A DNA stretch of 64,000 nucleotides from contig CAVTJK010000004.1 of the NCBI GenBank assembly GCA_963734965.1, positions 620,001-684,000 of the forward strand, given 5' to 3'. Positions within the stretch are counted from its first letter, which is position 1. The number at the start of each line of letters is the position of its first letter. Of the stretch, positions 33,404-42,083 are shown one piece after another. A model generated the notes under the pieces. It was given only the letters and a program-made list of their open reading frames with translations, had not been told where the DNA came from and did no database searches. A program made the position numbers and the translations under genes. This DNA comes from UBA4742 sp963734965. Lineage in GTDB: Bacteria; Actinomycetota; Acidimicrobiia; Acidimicrobiales; Acidimicrobilacustridaceae.

Positions 33404-36208
33404 TCAGCTGCAGCCGCTGGTGGTGCCGCAGCTGGGGCAGGCGTGGCACGAGCCGGCCCGCTGCATCTGCACCCCGCACTGCATGCACATCGGAGCGTCG
33501 TGGTTGACCCGGACCGACGTGGTGGTCGCCGGCGAAGCCATCGAGGCCATGAGCTCCGACGCCGACTCGACCGACGGCGGATCGGCGGGCAGCTCGGAGC
33601 CCTGACGGGTCTCGACGATGGTCTCCTCGACGCCGGGCAGCGTGGGCTGCATGCGCTCGCTGGTGCTCAAGATGTTGAGCTCGGCCCGCTCCTGCGGCGA
33701 CAGGTAGAGCAGGGCCAGGCGGCGGAACAGGTAGTCCATCAGCGAGTTGGCGATGCGGATGTCGGGGTCGTCGGTCATGCCGGCGGGCTCGAAGCGCATG
33801 CCGGTGAAGGCCTCGATGAAGCTGCGCAGCGGCACGCCGTACTGCAGGCCGTGGCTGACCGAGATGGCGAAGGCGTCCATGATGCCGGCGAGGGTCGAGC
33901 CCTGCTTCGACACCCGGACGAAGATCTCGCCGGGCTGGCCGTCGTCGTACTCGCCGACGGTGACGAAGCCCTTGCAGTCGGCCACGCGGAACTCGAAGGT
34001 GCGCGAGCTGCGGGTGCGGGGCAGCCGCTGGCGGATCGGCTGGTGCACGATCTTTTCGACCACGCGCTCGACGACCTGGCCGGCGGCCGCGGCGGCGGCC
34101 GCTCCGGTTTCGGCGGTGTCGCCGTCCTTGGTGGCCATGGCCAGGGGCTGGGCCACCTTGCAGTTGTCACGGTAGATGGCGACGGCCTTGATCCCGAGCT
34201 TCCAGGCGTCGATGTGGAGCTGCTCGACCTCGTCGACGGTGACCTCTTCGGGCATGTTGACCGTCTTGGAGATGGCGCCGGAGATGAACGGCTGCACCGC
34301 TCCCATCATCTTGACGTGACCGCTGTAGTGGATCGGGTTGTCGCCCATCGAGCAGGCGAACACCGGGATGTGCTCGGCGGCGAGGGGTGAACCGAGGATC
34401 GTCTTGTTGGTGTCGATGTAGGCGACGATCTGGTCGATCTGATCGGCGTCATAGCCCAGCCGGCGCAGCGCCCTGGGCACCGTCTGGTTGACGATGGTCA
34501 TGTTGCCCCCACCGACCAGCTTCTTCATCTTGCACAGCCCGAGGTCGGGCTCGATGCCGGTGGTGTCGCAGTCCATCATCAGCCCGATGGTCCCGGTCGG
34601 GGCCAGCACCGACGCCTGCGAGTTGCGCACGCCGAAGTCGGCGGCGATCTCACACGCCTGGTCCCAGGCGCGCTGGGCGGCGCTGAGCAGCTCGTGGGGC
34701 AGGAGCTCCTCGTCGATGCTGGCCGCCGCCTCGCGGTGCATGTTGAGCACGTCGAGCATGGGCTCGCGGTTCTCGCTGAACCCGGCGAAGGGCCCCATCC
34801 GGGCTGCGGTGCGAGCCGAGGTGGCGTAGGCGTGGCCGGTCATGAGGGCGGTGAGCCCGGCGGCCCAGGCCCGGCCGTCGGCCGAGTCATAGGGCAGGCC
34901 CAGCGCCATCAGCAGGGCGCCCAGGTTGGCGTAGCCGATGCCGAGCTGGCGGAACCGCCGGGAGGTCTCGGCGATGGGTTCGGTCGGATAGTCGGCGTTG
35001 CCCACCAGGATCTCCTGGGCGGTGAACACGCAGGCGATGGCGGCCTCGTAGCCCTCGACGTCGAAGCGGTCGTCGTCGCCGAGGAACTTGAGCAGGTTGA
35101 GGCTGGCCAGGTTGCAGGCCGAGTTGTCCAGGTGCATGTACTCAGAGCACGGGTTCGAGCCGTTGATGCGGCCGGTCACCGACGCCGTGTGCCACCGGTT
35201 GATCGTGGTGTCGAACTGCATGCCCGGATCGGCGCACTCCCAGGTGGCCTTGGAGATCTGGCGCATGATGTCGCGGGCCTTGACCGTCTTGACGATCTCA
35301 CCGGTCGTCACCGCCCGTAGGTGCCAGTCGTCGTCGGCCACCACGGCCTGCATGAACTCGTCGGTGACCCGCACCGAGTTGTTGGCGTTCTGGTACTGGA
35401 TCGAGGTGATGTCCTTGCCGTCGAGGCTCATGTCGAACCCGGCGGCCTCGAGGGCCCGAGCCTTCTTCTCCTCGGTGGACTTGCACCAGATGAACTCTTC
35501 GATGTCGGGATGGTCGACGTTGAGGATGACCATCTTGGCCGCCCGACGGGTCTTGCCCCCCGACTTGATGGTGCCGGCCGAGGCGTCGGCGCCGCGCATG
35601 AAGCTCACCGGGCCCGACGCCGTGCCGCCGCCCTTGAGGTACTCGACGCTCGAGCGGATGCGGCTGAGGTTGATGCCCGAGCCCGAGCCGCCCTTGAAGA
35701 TCGTGCCCTCCTCGACGTACCAGTTGAGGATCGAGTCCATCTGGTCGTCGACGGACAGGATGAAGCACGCCGACGCCTGCTGGGGCACACCGGCGACACC
35801 GATGTTGAACCACACCGGCGAGTTGAAGGCCGCCTTCTGGGTGACCACCAGGTGCTTGAGCTCGTCACGGAAGGCCTCGGCCTCGGTGGCGTCGAGGAAG
35901 TAGCCGTCACGCTGGCCCCACTCGGTGATGGTGTCGACGACCCGGTCGATCACCTGGCGCAGCGACCCCTCGCGCTCGGGCGTGCCGAGGGTGCCCCGGA
36001 AGTACTTCTGGGCCACGATGTTGGTGGCGTTGAGCGACCAGTCGGCCGGGAACTCGACGTCGAGCTGCTCGAAGGCCACCGAGCCGTCACGGAAGTTGGT
36101 GATGCGCGCGTCGCGGCGCTCCCAGGTGACCTCGTCATAGGGATGGACGCCTGCAGTCGTGAAATGACGGCGAATCCCGATGCCTGCGTGCTCCGGCGCC
36201 ATAGCCAT
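33404..36208 (-). CDS. nrdJ: vitamin B12-dependent (class II) ribonucleoside-diphosphate reductase
   Basis: A 934-residue enzyme that makes deoxyribonucleotides with adenosylcobalamin as radical source. Family signs are AAFNSPVWFNIGVAG (first redox Cys region is replaced by the class II pattern), GRINGSNPCSEYMHLDNSAC with the catalytic Cys and Glu, and LAPTGTIGLMMDCDTTGIEP. The C-terminal zinc-like tail is CMQCGVQMQRAGSCHACPSC. No N-terminal ATP cone is seen. GGGGAG precedes the ATG. A promoter with two NrdR-like boxes lies 150-240 bases upstream, so NrdR, encoded 2.5 kb away, probably represses it. No other RNR is in the window. Confidence 0.96.
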   Translation of the reverse strand: MAMAPEHAGIGIRRHFTTAGVHPYDEVTWERRDARITNFRDGSVAFEQLDVEFPADWSLNATNIVAQKYFRGTLGTPEREGSLRQVIDRVVDTITEWGQRDGYFLDATEAEAFRDELKHLVVTQKAAFNSPVWFNIGVAGVPQQASACFILSVDDQMDSILNWYVEEGTIFKGGSGSGINLSRIRSSVEYLKGGGTASGPVSFMRGADASAGTIKSGGKTRRAAKMVILNVDHPDIEEFIWCKSTEEKKARALEAAGFDMSLDGKDITSIQYQNANNSVRVTDEFMQAVVADDDWHLRAVTTGEIVKTVKARDIMRQISKATWECADPGMQFDTTINRWHTASVTGRINGSNPCSEYMHLDNSACNLASLNLLKFLGDDDRFDVEGYEAAIACVFTAQEILVGNADYPTEPIAETSRRFRQLGIGYANLGALLMALGLPYDSADGRAWAAGLTALMTGHAYATSARTAARMGPFAGFSENREPMLDVLNMHREAAASIDEELLPHELLSAAQRAWDQACEIAADFGVRNSQASVLAPTGTIGLMMDCDTTGIEPDLGLCKMKKLVGGGNMTIVNQTVPRALRRLGYDADQIDQIVAYIDTNKTILGSPLAAEHIPVFACSMGDNPIHYSGHVKMMGAVQPFISGAISKTVNMPEEVTVDEVEQLHIDAWKLGIKAVAIYRDNCKVAQPLAMATKDGDTAETGAAAAAAAGQVVERVVEKIVHQPIRQRLPRTRSSRTFEFRVADCKGFVTVGEYDDGQPGEIFVRVSKQGSTLAGIMDAFAISVSHGLQYGVPLRSFIEAFTGMRFEPAGMTDDPDIRIANSLMDYLFRRLALLYLSPQERAELNILSTSERMQPTLPGVEETIVETRQGSELPADPPSVESASELMASMASPATTTSVRVNHDAPMCMQCGVQMQRAGSCHACPSCGTTSGCS

Positions 36209-36357
36209 GTGGTCTCCCCTGGTGGTTGGTGGTTCGGTCTCTCGGGTCCTGCTGTGAGCCCTGCGTGACCGTCAGGAGGGCTGTCCAGGCTATCGCCGCG
36301 GCGATCGCTCCCCGCCCCCAGCTTCTTGTCCGGTACTGATCTCGCAGTTCATGACAG

Positions 36358-36447
36358 ACACAAGATCTTGTGGTCGAGTTGGCCCCCCTCGGCCACCGGC
36401 CACAAGATGTGCGATGGATTACAGCACCGTAATTACCCCCTTGTCAA
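36358..36447 (-). promoter_or_regulatory. nrdJ promoter with two NrdR-box-like sites
   Basis: On the minus strand TTGACA (36447-36442), 18 bases and TGTAAT (36423-36418) form a good promoter for nrdJ. Just downstream, near the expected start of transcription, lies the partial box CCACAAGATGTGCG (36400-36413 on plus). At 36358-36373 lies ACACAAGATCTTGTGG, close to the known NrdR-box pattern. The two share CACAAGAT and are 42 bases apart, four helical turns, so two NrdR units could bind one face of the DNA. Confidence 0.65.
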
Positions 36448-36856
36448 TGGTTCTCGACCAATCTCTCAGACGAGTCCCGACGGGCCGATGGGCCCGTCAG
36501 GATGCTGTGGCGCGAACGAGCAGGTCAGAGGGAGAGACCGACCACCGATCCGCGATGTACGGATCCGCAGCTGGGCTCTCGGGCCCCCCAAGGTGTCGTC
36601 CTGCCAGCAGTACCTCAAGACGCCAGCCACCATTCCGATCGCCCGCGCCACAGCTCCGTTGACGTCTGCACCCTACGAAGGTTGGCCTGTGGGGCAAAAG
36701 AGGGAACAACCTGTGAATTGTCGGTGGAAATCGTCTGAACGCTGTGGATCGTCGCGGAGCGTGAAGCCCCGACGCCGGCCACCACCGCTGGGAGCGAGCC
36801 GTGCGGGGGCCGGGCCGACCCGAGGAGGCCACCACCGCGGCAGTAACGTCGCGTCG
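36448..36856. other. 409-bp noncoding region between nrdJ and a ribD-like gene
   Basis: No gene is supported here. GACGGGCC-GATG-GGCCCGTC at 36479-36498 is a perfect 8-bp hairpin. At the far end TAACGT (36844-36849) stands seven bases before the GTG of the next gene, and may be the -10 box of a leaderless promoter. I found no B12 riboswitch core on the minus strand upstream of nrdJ. Confidence 0.5.
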
Positions 36857-37600
36857 GTGCGCCAGCTGCTGCCCGAACCGCGAGCCGACGTGGATCCGGT
36901 GGCCCTCTACACCGCCGACCCGCGGCCCCGTCCGCCGGATCGGCCCTGGGTGCTGCTCAACATGGTGGCCAGCGTCGATGGGGCCACCGCCGTCGAGGGG
37001 CGCTCGGGAGGGCTGGGCGGACCAGCCGATCGAGCCGTCTTCACCACCCTGCGGTCCCTGGCCGACGTGATCCTGGTCGGAGCGGCCACCGTGCGGGCCG
37101 AGCACTACGGCCCGCCCCGCACCAGCGCCGAGCACCAGGCCCAGCGCCAGGCGCGGGGCCAGGCGGCGTTCCCCCGCATCGCCATCGTGACCGGGCGACT
37201 CGACCTCGACCTCGCCGCCCCGCTGTTCACCAAGTCGCCGACTCGCCCGATCGTCGTCACCGCGGCGGCGGCCCCGGCCGAGCGCCGCGCCGAGGTGGCC
37301 GAGCTCGCCGATGTCGTGGTGGCCGGCGAGGAGCGGGTCGACTTCGCCGCCGCCCTGGCGACCCTCGGCGTCGAGGGCGTCGACACGGTGCTGTGCGAGG
37401 GCGGCCCGACCATCAACGACCAGCTGCTGGCGGCCGACCTGATCGACGAGGTGGCGGTCACCTACGGCCCGCTGCTGGTGGGCGGGACCTCGAAGCGGAT
37501 GATCACCGGCGGCGATCCCCCGGCGCCGATGGCCATGCGCCTGGCCCGGGTGCTCACCGACGACGACGTGCTGCTGCTGCGCTACGTCCGCGCCACATGA
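36857..37600 (+). CDS. pyrimidine reductase family protein (RibD C-terminal domain)
   Basis: A 247-residue protein of the RibD reductase fold, which resembles dihydrofolate reductase and binds NADPH. WVLLNMVASVDGATAVEGR is the usual start, LADVILVGAATVRAEHYGP and VDTVLCEGGPTINDQLLAADL are signature parts. True RibD reduces a riboflavin precursor, but stand-alone relatives without the deaminase domain often have unknown substrates, and no rib genes are near. GTG 36857 is chosen because the conserved part starts right after it. Its stop overlaps the next gene in an ATGA. Confidence 0.85.
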   Translation: MRQLLPEPRADVDPVALYTADPRPRPPDRPWVLLNMVASVDGATAVEGRSGGLGGPADRAVFTTLRSLADVILVGAATVRAEHYGPPRTSAEHQAQRQARGQAAFPRIAIVTGRLDLDLAAPLFTKSPTRPIVVTAAAAPAERRAEVAELADVVVAGEERVDFAAALATLGVEGVDTVLCEGGPTINDQLLAADLIDEVAVTYGPLLVGGTSKRMITGGDPPAPMAMRLARVLTDDDVLLLRYVRAT

Positions 37601-38247
37601 GCTCGCGTCCGGTGGCCAAGCACCGCCAGCCGGCGCCGGTCCGGCGGCCGGTGGCCCGACCCACGTGGCACCTGTGGGCCATCGCCGCCATCGTCGTCGC
37701 CGGGGTCGTCGCCATCGCCACGGTCCTCGCCACCGCCGGCGCCGGGTCGAAGCACCCGGCGGGGTCGGCCACGACGTCGTCGACGGTCCCTCTGCCCGCC
37801 GGCACCGTCACCGCCGATGAGAACGATCACACCCACACGACCAAGCCGGTCCACTACGACCACGATCCACCTATGGGCGGGGCCCACGACCCGACCCCTC
37901 AGAACTGTGGCGTCTATGACCAGCCCGTGGCCAACGAGCACGCCGTGCACTCCCTCGAGCACGGCTCGGTGTGGATCACCTACCAGCCCTCGCTGCCGGC
38001 GGACCAGGTCGACCAGCTCCGCCAGCTCGTCACCGGCCACTACATGGGCTCGCAGCGCTACCTGCTGCTGAGCCCGTACCCGGACCTGCCCCACCCCATC
38101 GTCGCGTCGGCGTGGGGGGCGCAGCTGGGGTTGGACTCCCCCGACGATCCTCGGCTGCTGGCCTTCATCGAGCACTTCCAGGGCGGCAACCAAGGCGGCG
38201 AGGGCGGCGGCTACTGCACCCTCGGCGTCGGAACTCCCGTCGCCTGA
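37597..38247 (+). CDS. DUF3105 membrane-anchored protein
   Basis: A 216-residue protein with one membrane helix at about residues 25-47 (AIAAIVVAGVVAIATVLATA), then a Thr/Ser linker and an outside DUF3105 domain. The domain shows the family's His/Cys pattern: HYDHDPPMGGAHDPTPQNCG, then VANEHAVHSLEHGSVWITY. These may bind a metal, but no function is known. Its ATG overlaps the stop of the reductase gene, so the two are coupled. It converges on nrdR. Confidence 0.88.
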   Translation: MSSRPVAKHRQPAPVRRPVARPTWHLWAIAAIVVAGVVAIATVLATAGAGSKHPAGSATTSSTVPLPAGTVTADENDHTHTTKPVHYDHDPPMGGAHDPTPQNCGVYDQPVANEHAVHSLEHGSVWITYQPSLPADQVDQLRQLVTGHYMGSQRYLLLSPYPDLPHPIVASAWGAQLGLDSPDDPRLLAFIEHFQGGNQGGEGGGYCTLGVGTPVA

Positions 38248-38289
38248 GCGACGGCACCGGCCGAGTCCGCCGCCGGCGACGGGTGGCGC

Positions 38290-38760
38290 TCAGTCCGAGT
38301 GGCGCTTGGGCTCGGTGGCCTTGAGCAGGCGGACCTCGCGTTGGAAGTCGGCGGGATCGTCGAAGTCCTTGTAGACGCTGGCGAAGCGCACGTAGGCGAC
38401 CTGGTCGAGATCGATCAGCCGCTCGAGCACCGCCCGGCCGACCTGCTCGCTCGGGATCTCACCGCCGACCAGGCGCAGCTCGTCCTCGACGGCGGCGGCC
38501 AGCTCGGACACGCCCTCGTCGTCGAGCGGGCGCCCCTTGGCCGCCGCCCGGACCCCGGCCTCGATCTTGGTGCGGTCGAAGGGCACCCGGTCGCCCGAGC
38601 GCTTGACGACGACCACCGGTAGCTCTTCGTAGCGCTCGAAGGTGGTGTAGCGATGGCCGCAGGCCAGGCACTCTCGCCGGCGGCGGATGGCCGAGCCGTC
38701 GTCGTTGGCCCGCGAGTCGACGACCTTGTCGTCGAGGTTGGCACACGCCGGACACCGCAC
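38290..38760 (-). CDS. nrdR: transcriptional repressor NrdR
   Basis: A 156-residue repressor of ribonucleotide reductase genes that senses ATP/dATP. It has an N-terminal zinc ribbon (RCPACANLDD, then ECLACGHRYTTFERYE) and a C-terminal ATP cone starting VVVKRSGDRVPFDRTKIEAG. GTG 38760 is chosen because the zinc ribbon begins at the next codon. Its likely target is nrdJ, whose promoter carries two NrdR-like boxes. It lies 150 bases after the LysM gene on the same strand, as nrdR does next to lexA in mycobacteria. Confidence 0.97.
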   Translation of the reverse strand: MRCPACANLDDKVVDSRANDDGSAIRRRRECLACGHRYTTFERYEELPVVVVKRSGDRVPFDRTKIEAGVRAAAKGRPLDDEGVSELAAAVEDELRLVGGEIPSEQVGRAVLERLIDLDQVAYVRFASVYKDFDDPADFQREVRLLKATEPKRHSD

Positions 38761-38911
38761 GAGAGCGACGCTACCCGGACCGCCGCCCTTCCCGCCGACG
38801 ACCGACCGTGAGACCACGTTGTGGGGAACGAGAGGCTCGACCTGACCGCGGCCCGGGGACGCGTCTCGTGGGAGCCGGAGCCGTCCCGCCCGGTGGGCGG
38901 ACGGGTGGAGC

Positions 38912-39379
38912 TCAGCCGGCCAGTCCATCGAGCCGCAGCCGTTGACCAGGCATGAGCGAGGCCCCGCCGGCGCGCGCCTCGAGCTGATCGACCACCCCAC
39001 GGATCTCGCCGTGGGGACGAAGCGACCGGGCGATGGACCAGAGGGTGTCGCCCGGCTGCACGACGTAGGTGCGACTGGACGACGCGGCGGCCGAGACGGC
39101 GGGCGCGCTGGGCGAGTGCGCCGGCGCCCCGGCGATGACGGTCTGGAGCCCCGTGACGGCGAGGAAGCCGACGACCAGGATCGTGGCCAGGACCAGCGCC
39201 GCGCCCAGCCGGCGGCGGTGGTAGACGCGGGCGTGGACCCGGCGCTGGCTCCGGGCGTGGTCGCGCGCACCCCGACGACCGCCAGGGAGGACCTCGAGCG
39301 ACGGCCGCCGGGGAACGGGGTGGCCGAACCCGCCGAGGCGATCCGGATGGGTGGTGGAGGTGACGATGACAGCAGCCAT
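38912..39379 (-). CDS. LysM membrane protein, likely SOS-induced cell-division suppressor (YneA/ChiZ type)
   Basis: A 155-residue protein with a basic cytosolic N terminus, one membrane helix at about 60-80 (LGAALVLATILVVGFLAV), an Ala/Ser linker and an outside LysM domain (TYVVQPGDTLWSIARSLRP to LMPGQRLRLDGLAG). Position and layout match YneA of Bacillus, ChiZ (Rv2719c) of Mycobacterium and the analogous DivS locus: a small membrane protein divergent from lexA that halts division during SOS. Two SOS boxes lie within 170 bases upstream. The name is inferred from context, not from strong sequence identity. Confidence 0.85.
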   Translation of the reverse strand: MAAVIVTSTTHPDRLGGFGHPVPRRPSLEVLPGGRRGARDHARSQRRVHARVYHRRRLGAALVLATILVVGFLAVTGLQTVIAGAPAHSPSAPAVSAAASSSRTYVVQPGDTLWSIARSLRPHGEIRGVVDQLEARAGGASLMPGQRLRLDGLAG

Positions 39380-39495
39380 GGTTCCCAGTCTCCTCAGGGG
39401 GTGTGACAGTCAGGTCGGGTGCGGTCCCGGCGGGCGACTCGGGCGGAGCGATTGCCACCACTTCGGGTCCGAGATGAGCTAGAACGTTCGTACGG

Positions 39496-39509
39496 CGAAC
39501 CGGTGTTCG
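39496..39509. promoter_or_regulatory. SOS box A (LexA site), LysM side
   Basis: CGAAC-CGGT-GTTCG is a perfect palindrome of the actinobacterial LexA type. It lies 117 bases upstream of the LysM start. A weaker site, GAAC-GTTC-GTAC (39482-39493), is next to it. Confidence 0.85.
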
Positions 39510-39532
39510 CAGGAGGAAGGTCCAGAAGATCA

Positions 39533-39546
39533 CGAACGCCCGTTCG
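39533..39546. promoter_or_regulatory. SOS box B (LexA site), LysM promoter
   Basis: CGAAC-GCCC-GTTCG is a perfect LexA box. On the minus strand a TTGACA (39553-39548) lies one base before it, so the box would occupy the spacer of the LysM gene's promoter. The matching -10 box is unclear. Confidence 0.85.
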
Positions 39547-39563
39547 CTGTCAAGGCCTGGAAA

Positions 39564-39577
39564 CGAACAATTGTTTG
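39564..39577. promoter_or_regulatory. SOS box C (LexA site), lexA -35 region
   Basis: CGAAC-AATT-GTTTG has one mismatch from a perfect box. It overlaps TTGCCA (39575-39580), the -35 of a lexA promoter whose -10, TAGTCT, is at 39598-39603 after 17 bases. Confidence 0.75.
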
Positions 39578-39604
39578 CCACCGCCGAGCCGCCCTGGTAG
39601 TCTG

Positions 39605-39618
39605 GGAACACCCGTTCG
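39605..39618. promoter_or_regulatory. SOS box D (LexA site), lexA transcription start
   Basis: GGAAC-ACCC-GTTCG, matching GAAC-N4-GTTC exactly, starts two bases after the TAGTCT -10 box. LexA bound here and at box C would close its own promoter from both sides. Confidence 0.82.
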
Positions 39619-39691
39619 ACATCGCATCGTCCGACTCGTCTGGCCAGAGCGCTGGACCTCCGGTTGACCAGCCCCACAAGGAGCCGACCCC

Positions 39692-40331
39692 ATGCCCCGC
39701 ACCAAGCCGCTCACCGCCCGCCAGCAGGAGATCCTCGACTTCATCGAGCAGCAGAACAACGACCGCGGCTACCCGCCGTCGGTGCGCGAGATCGGCGAGG
39801 CCGTCGGGCTGACCTCTCCTTCGACGGTCCACACCCATCTGCTCACGCTGCAGCGCCTCGGCTACCTGCGGCGCGACCCCACCAAGCCCCGGGCCATCGA
39901 GGTCCGCTACGACCCGACGTCAGGGCGCGCCGACCTCGATCGTCGTCCCGTGCGCCACGTGCCCCTGGTCGGCGATGTGGCGGCCGGCATGAACGTGCTG
40001 GCCCAGGAGAACGTCGAGGAGGTCCTCCCCCTGCCCGGCCGACTTCACCGGCGACGGCGAGCTGTTCATGCTCCGGGTCCGGGGCGACTCGATGATCGAG
40101 GCCGGGATCCTCGACGGTGACTTCATCGTGGCCCGGTCCCAGACCACCGCCGAGCCGGGCGAGATCGTGGTGGCCGGCATCCCCGGCGACGAAGCCACGG
40201 TCAAGACCTACTCGCGCCAGGGTGACCAGGTCGTGCTGCTGCCGGCCAACGCCGACCTGACGCCGATGGTGTTCGAGCCGGCCGACGTCTCGGTGTTCGG
40301 CAAGGTCGTCACCGTCATGCGCAAGCTCTGA
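39692..40331 (+). CDS. lexA: SOS repressor LexA, frame broken near 40037
   Basis: LexA represses DNA-damage genes until RecA filaments trigger its self-cleavage. The N-terminal winged helix (TARQQEILDFIEQQ, YPPSVREIGEAVGLTSPSTV) is intact. In the C-terminal peptidase domain the cleavage bond is Ala98-Gly99 (GDVAAGMN), the catalytic Ser133 is in RGDSMIEAG and Lys171 in DEATVKTY. One extra G at 40034-40040 (CCCGGCC for CCCGCC) shifts the frame between EEVLPLP and DFTGDGELF; corrected, it has 212 residues. AAGGAG precedes the ATG. Four SOS boxes lie upstream. Confidence 0.96.
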
Positions 40332-40404
40332 CCCTGCCGTCCCCGATCTGCTGCGTCAGCGATCTCGGGTCGAGACGTTCCGTCGCGCCCGGTCCCGGCC
40401 TCGG

Positions 40405-40866
40405 TCAGACCTTGGCCAGCGCCTCGGTGTAGCGCGTCGCCTCGCGAGCGGTGCCCAGGTCAGGACTGGCGAAGGTGTCGACCACGATGCCGTCCTTGTC
40501 GATGAGGAACGTGGCTCGGTTGGCGCATCCGAGCGCCTCGTTGAACACGCCATAGGCCTTGGCCACCTCGCCGTGGGGCCAGAAATCTGACAGCACCGGG
40601 AACTGGTAGCCCTGCTGGGTGGCCCACTGCTTCTGGGCGAACGCGCTGTCGCACGAGCAGGCCAGCACCTGCACCCCCGCGTCGGTGAACTCGCTGTAGT
40701 CGTCGCGCAGCCGGCACAGCTCGCCCTCGCACACCCCGGTGAAGGTGAACGGATAGAACACCAGGGCCACGGCTTGACGGCCCTTGTAGTCCGACAGGCT
40801 CACGGTCGCGCCGCTCTGATCCTTCAGCGAGAACTCGGGTGCGGACTGGCCGATCTCGATCGCCAT
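40405..40866 (-). CDS. bcp: peroxiredoxin (Bcp/AhpE type)
   Basis: A 153-residue thiol peroxidase that reduces peroxides. The peroxidatic Cys lies in FYPFTFTGVCEGELCRLRD; the nearby second Cys could be the resolving one, although AhpE-like forms often work with one Cys. The start MAIEIGQSAPEFSLKDQSG is typical, and GAGGAG precedes the ATG. It converges on lexA with a 73-bp gap and is followed after 61 bases by dapE. A housekeeping role is likely, with mycoredoxin or thioredoxin as reductant. Confidence 0.92.
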   Translation of the reverse strand: MAIEIGQSAPEFSLKDQSGATVSLSDYKGRQAVALVFYPFTFTGVCEGELCRLRDDYSEFTDAGVQVLACSCDSAFAQKQWATQQGYQFPVLSDFWPHGEVAKAYGVFNEALGCANRATFLIDKDGIVVDTFASPDLGTAREATRYTEALAKV

Positions 40867-40927
40867 GCTTGCTCCTCGAACGTTTCGGGGGAACCGCTCG
40901 GCTCCCGGCCTGGGTGACGGAGCGAGT

Positions 40928-42020
40928 CTACGGAGCTGCCGACGGATCGACGCCCCGGCGCAACAGGTCGTCGAGGGCGACGAACACGGCGTCGAGATCG
41001 GCGCCGGTGACGAACTCGCCGGCGGTGTGGGCGATGGTCGGGTCACCGGGTCCGAAGTTGGCGGCCGGGAGCCCCAGTTCGGCGAAGCGGGCCACATCGG
41101 TCCAACCCAGCTTGGCGGCCACGGTGAGGTCGCTGCGGTCGATGAGCCCGGCCACCAGCGGATGGCTGAGCGCCGGCATGGCCGCCGGGGCCATGTCGAT
41201 GACCTCGAAGCGGTCGCCGGGCTCGAGCCAGGCCGCCACCACCTCGTGGACGTGCGCCTCGGCTTCGGCCGGCGTGCGATCGGGGGCGAAGCGGTGGTTG
41301 ACGGTGATGGCGACGCGATCGGGGACGACGTTGGCCGGCGACGCCTCCGTCGATCAGCACGGCCTGGAGCGCCTCTCGGAACTGGCAGCCGTCGATGACC
41401 GGTGATCGCTCGGAACTGGCGGCGATGGCCGAGAGCACCGGACCGGCCCGGTGCACGGCGTTGCGACCCATCCACGGTCGGGCGGTGTGGGCTCGCTCGC
41501 CGGCGAGGGTGATCTGGATCCGCATCGTGCCCTGACAGCCTGCCTCGATGATGGCCGAGGTGGGCTCGCCCAGCAGGGCGGCATCGCCGGCGAGCAGGTC
41601 GGGCCGCTGGCGGGCCAACTCGGCCAGGCCGCTCTCAGCGGAGGCGATCTCTTCGCGGGCGTAGAAGACATAGGTCACGTCGACCGCGGGCTCGGCGACG
41701 GTGCGAGCCAGCTCGACCATGACCGCCAGCCCGCCCTTCATGTCCGCCGCGCCCAGTCCGCTCACCCGATCACCCGTGAGGCGCGCCCGGTCGTTGCCGT
41801 TGGCGGGCACGGTGTCGGTGTGACCGGCCAGCACGAGCCGTCGGTCGCGTCCGAGCTGGGTGCGCGCCACCAGGTTGTCGCCCACCCGGGTGAGCTCGAG
41901 CCCGGGAACGGCCCCCAGCACCTCGGCCAGGTGCGCGACGAGGCTGCCCTCCGAACGGCTCTCGGACGGGATGTCGACCAGCTCGGCGGTCAACGCCAGC
42001 AGGTCGGTCGTGCCGGTCAC
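40928..42020 (-). CDS. dapE: succinyl-diaminopimelate desuccinylase, frame broken near 41335
   Basis: A zinc peptidase of family M20 that removes succinate in the lysine/meso-DAP route. Metal ligands are in LVLAGHTDTVPANGN (His, Asp), SGLGAADMKGG, FYAREEIASAESGL and ALLGEPTSAIIE; the last metal His is in GPGDPTIAHTAGEF. A net +1 C at 41332-41337 shifts the frame between LIDGGVAG and the dimer-domain part that ends with the metal ligand. Corrected length is about 363 residues. dapD lies 63 bases upstream on the same strand, and dapC and dapF follow in the same cluster, which supports the succinylase variant of the pathway. Confidence 0.92.
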
Positions 42021-42083
42021 GGCGAGGTGGCGGGACCGGTCACCGGGCCACGTGATCGCACCGGGACGATGTCGAGAGACCGG

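Noticed and set aside
36209..36856. Adenosylcobalamin riboswitch upstream of nrdJ
   Set aside because: No B12-box-like core was found on the minus strand; the region is better explained by NrdR boxes and a promoter.
39692..40331. Programmed +1 frameshifting in lexA and other genes
   Set aside because: The sites share no slippery sequence or stop codon signal, and unrelated genes are hit at random places.
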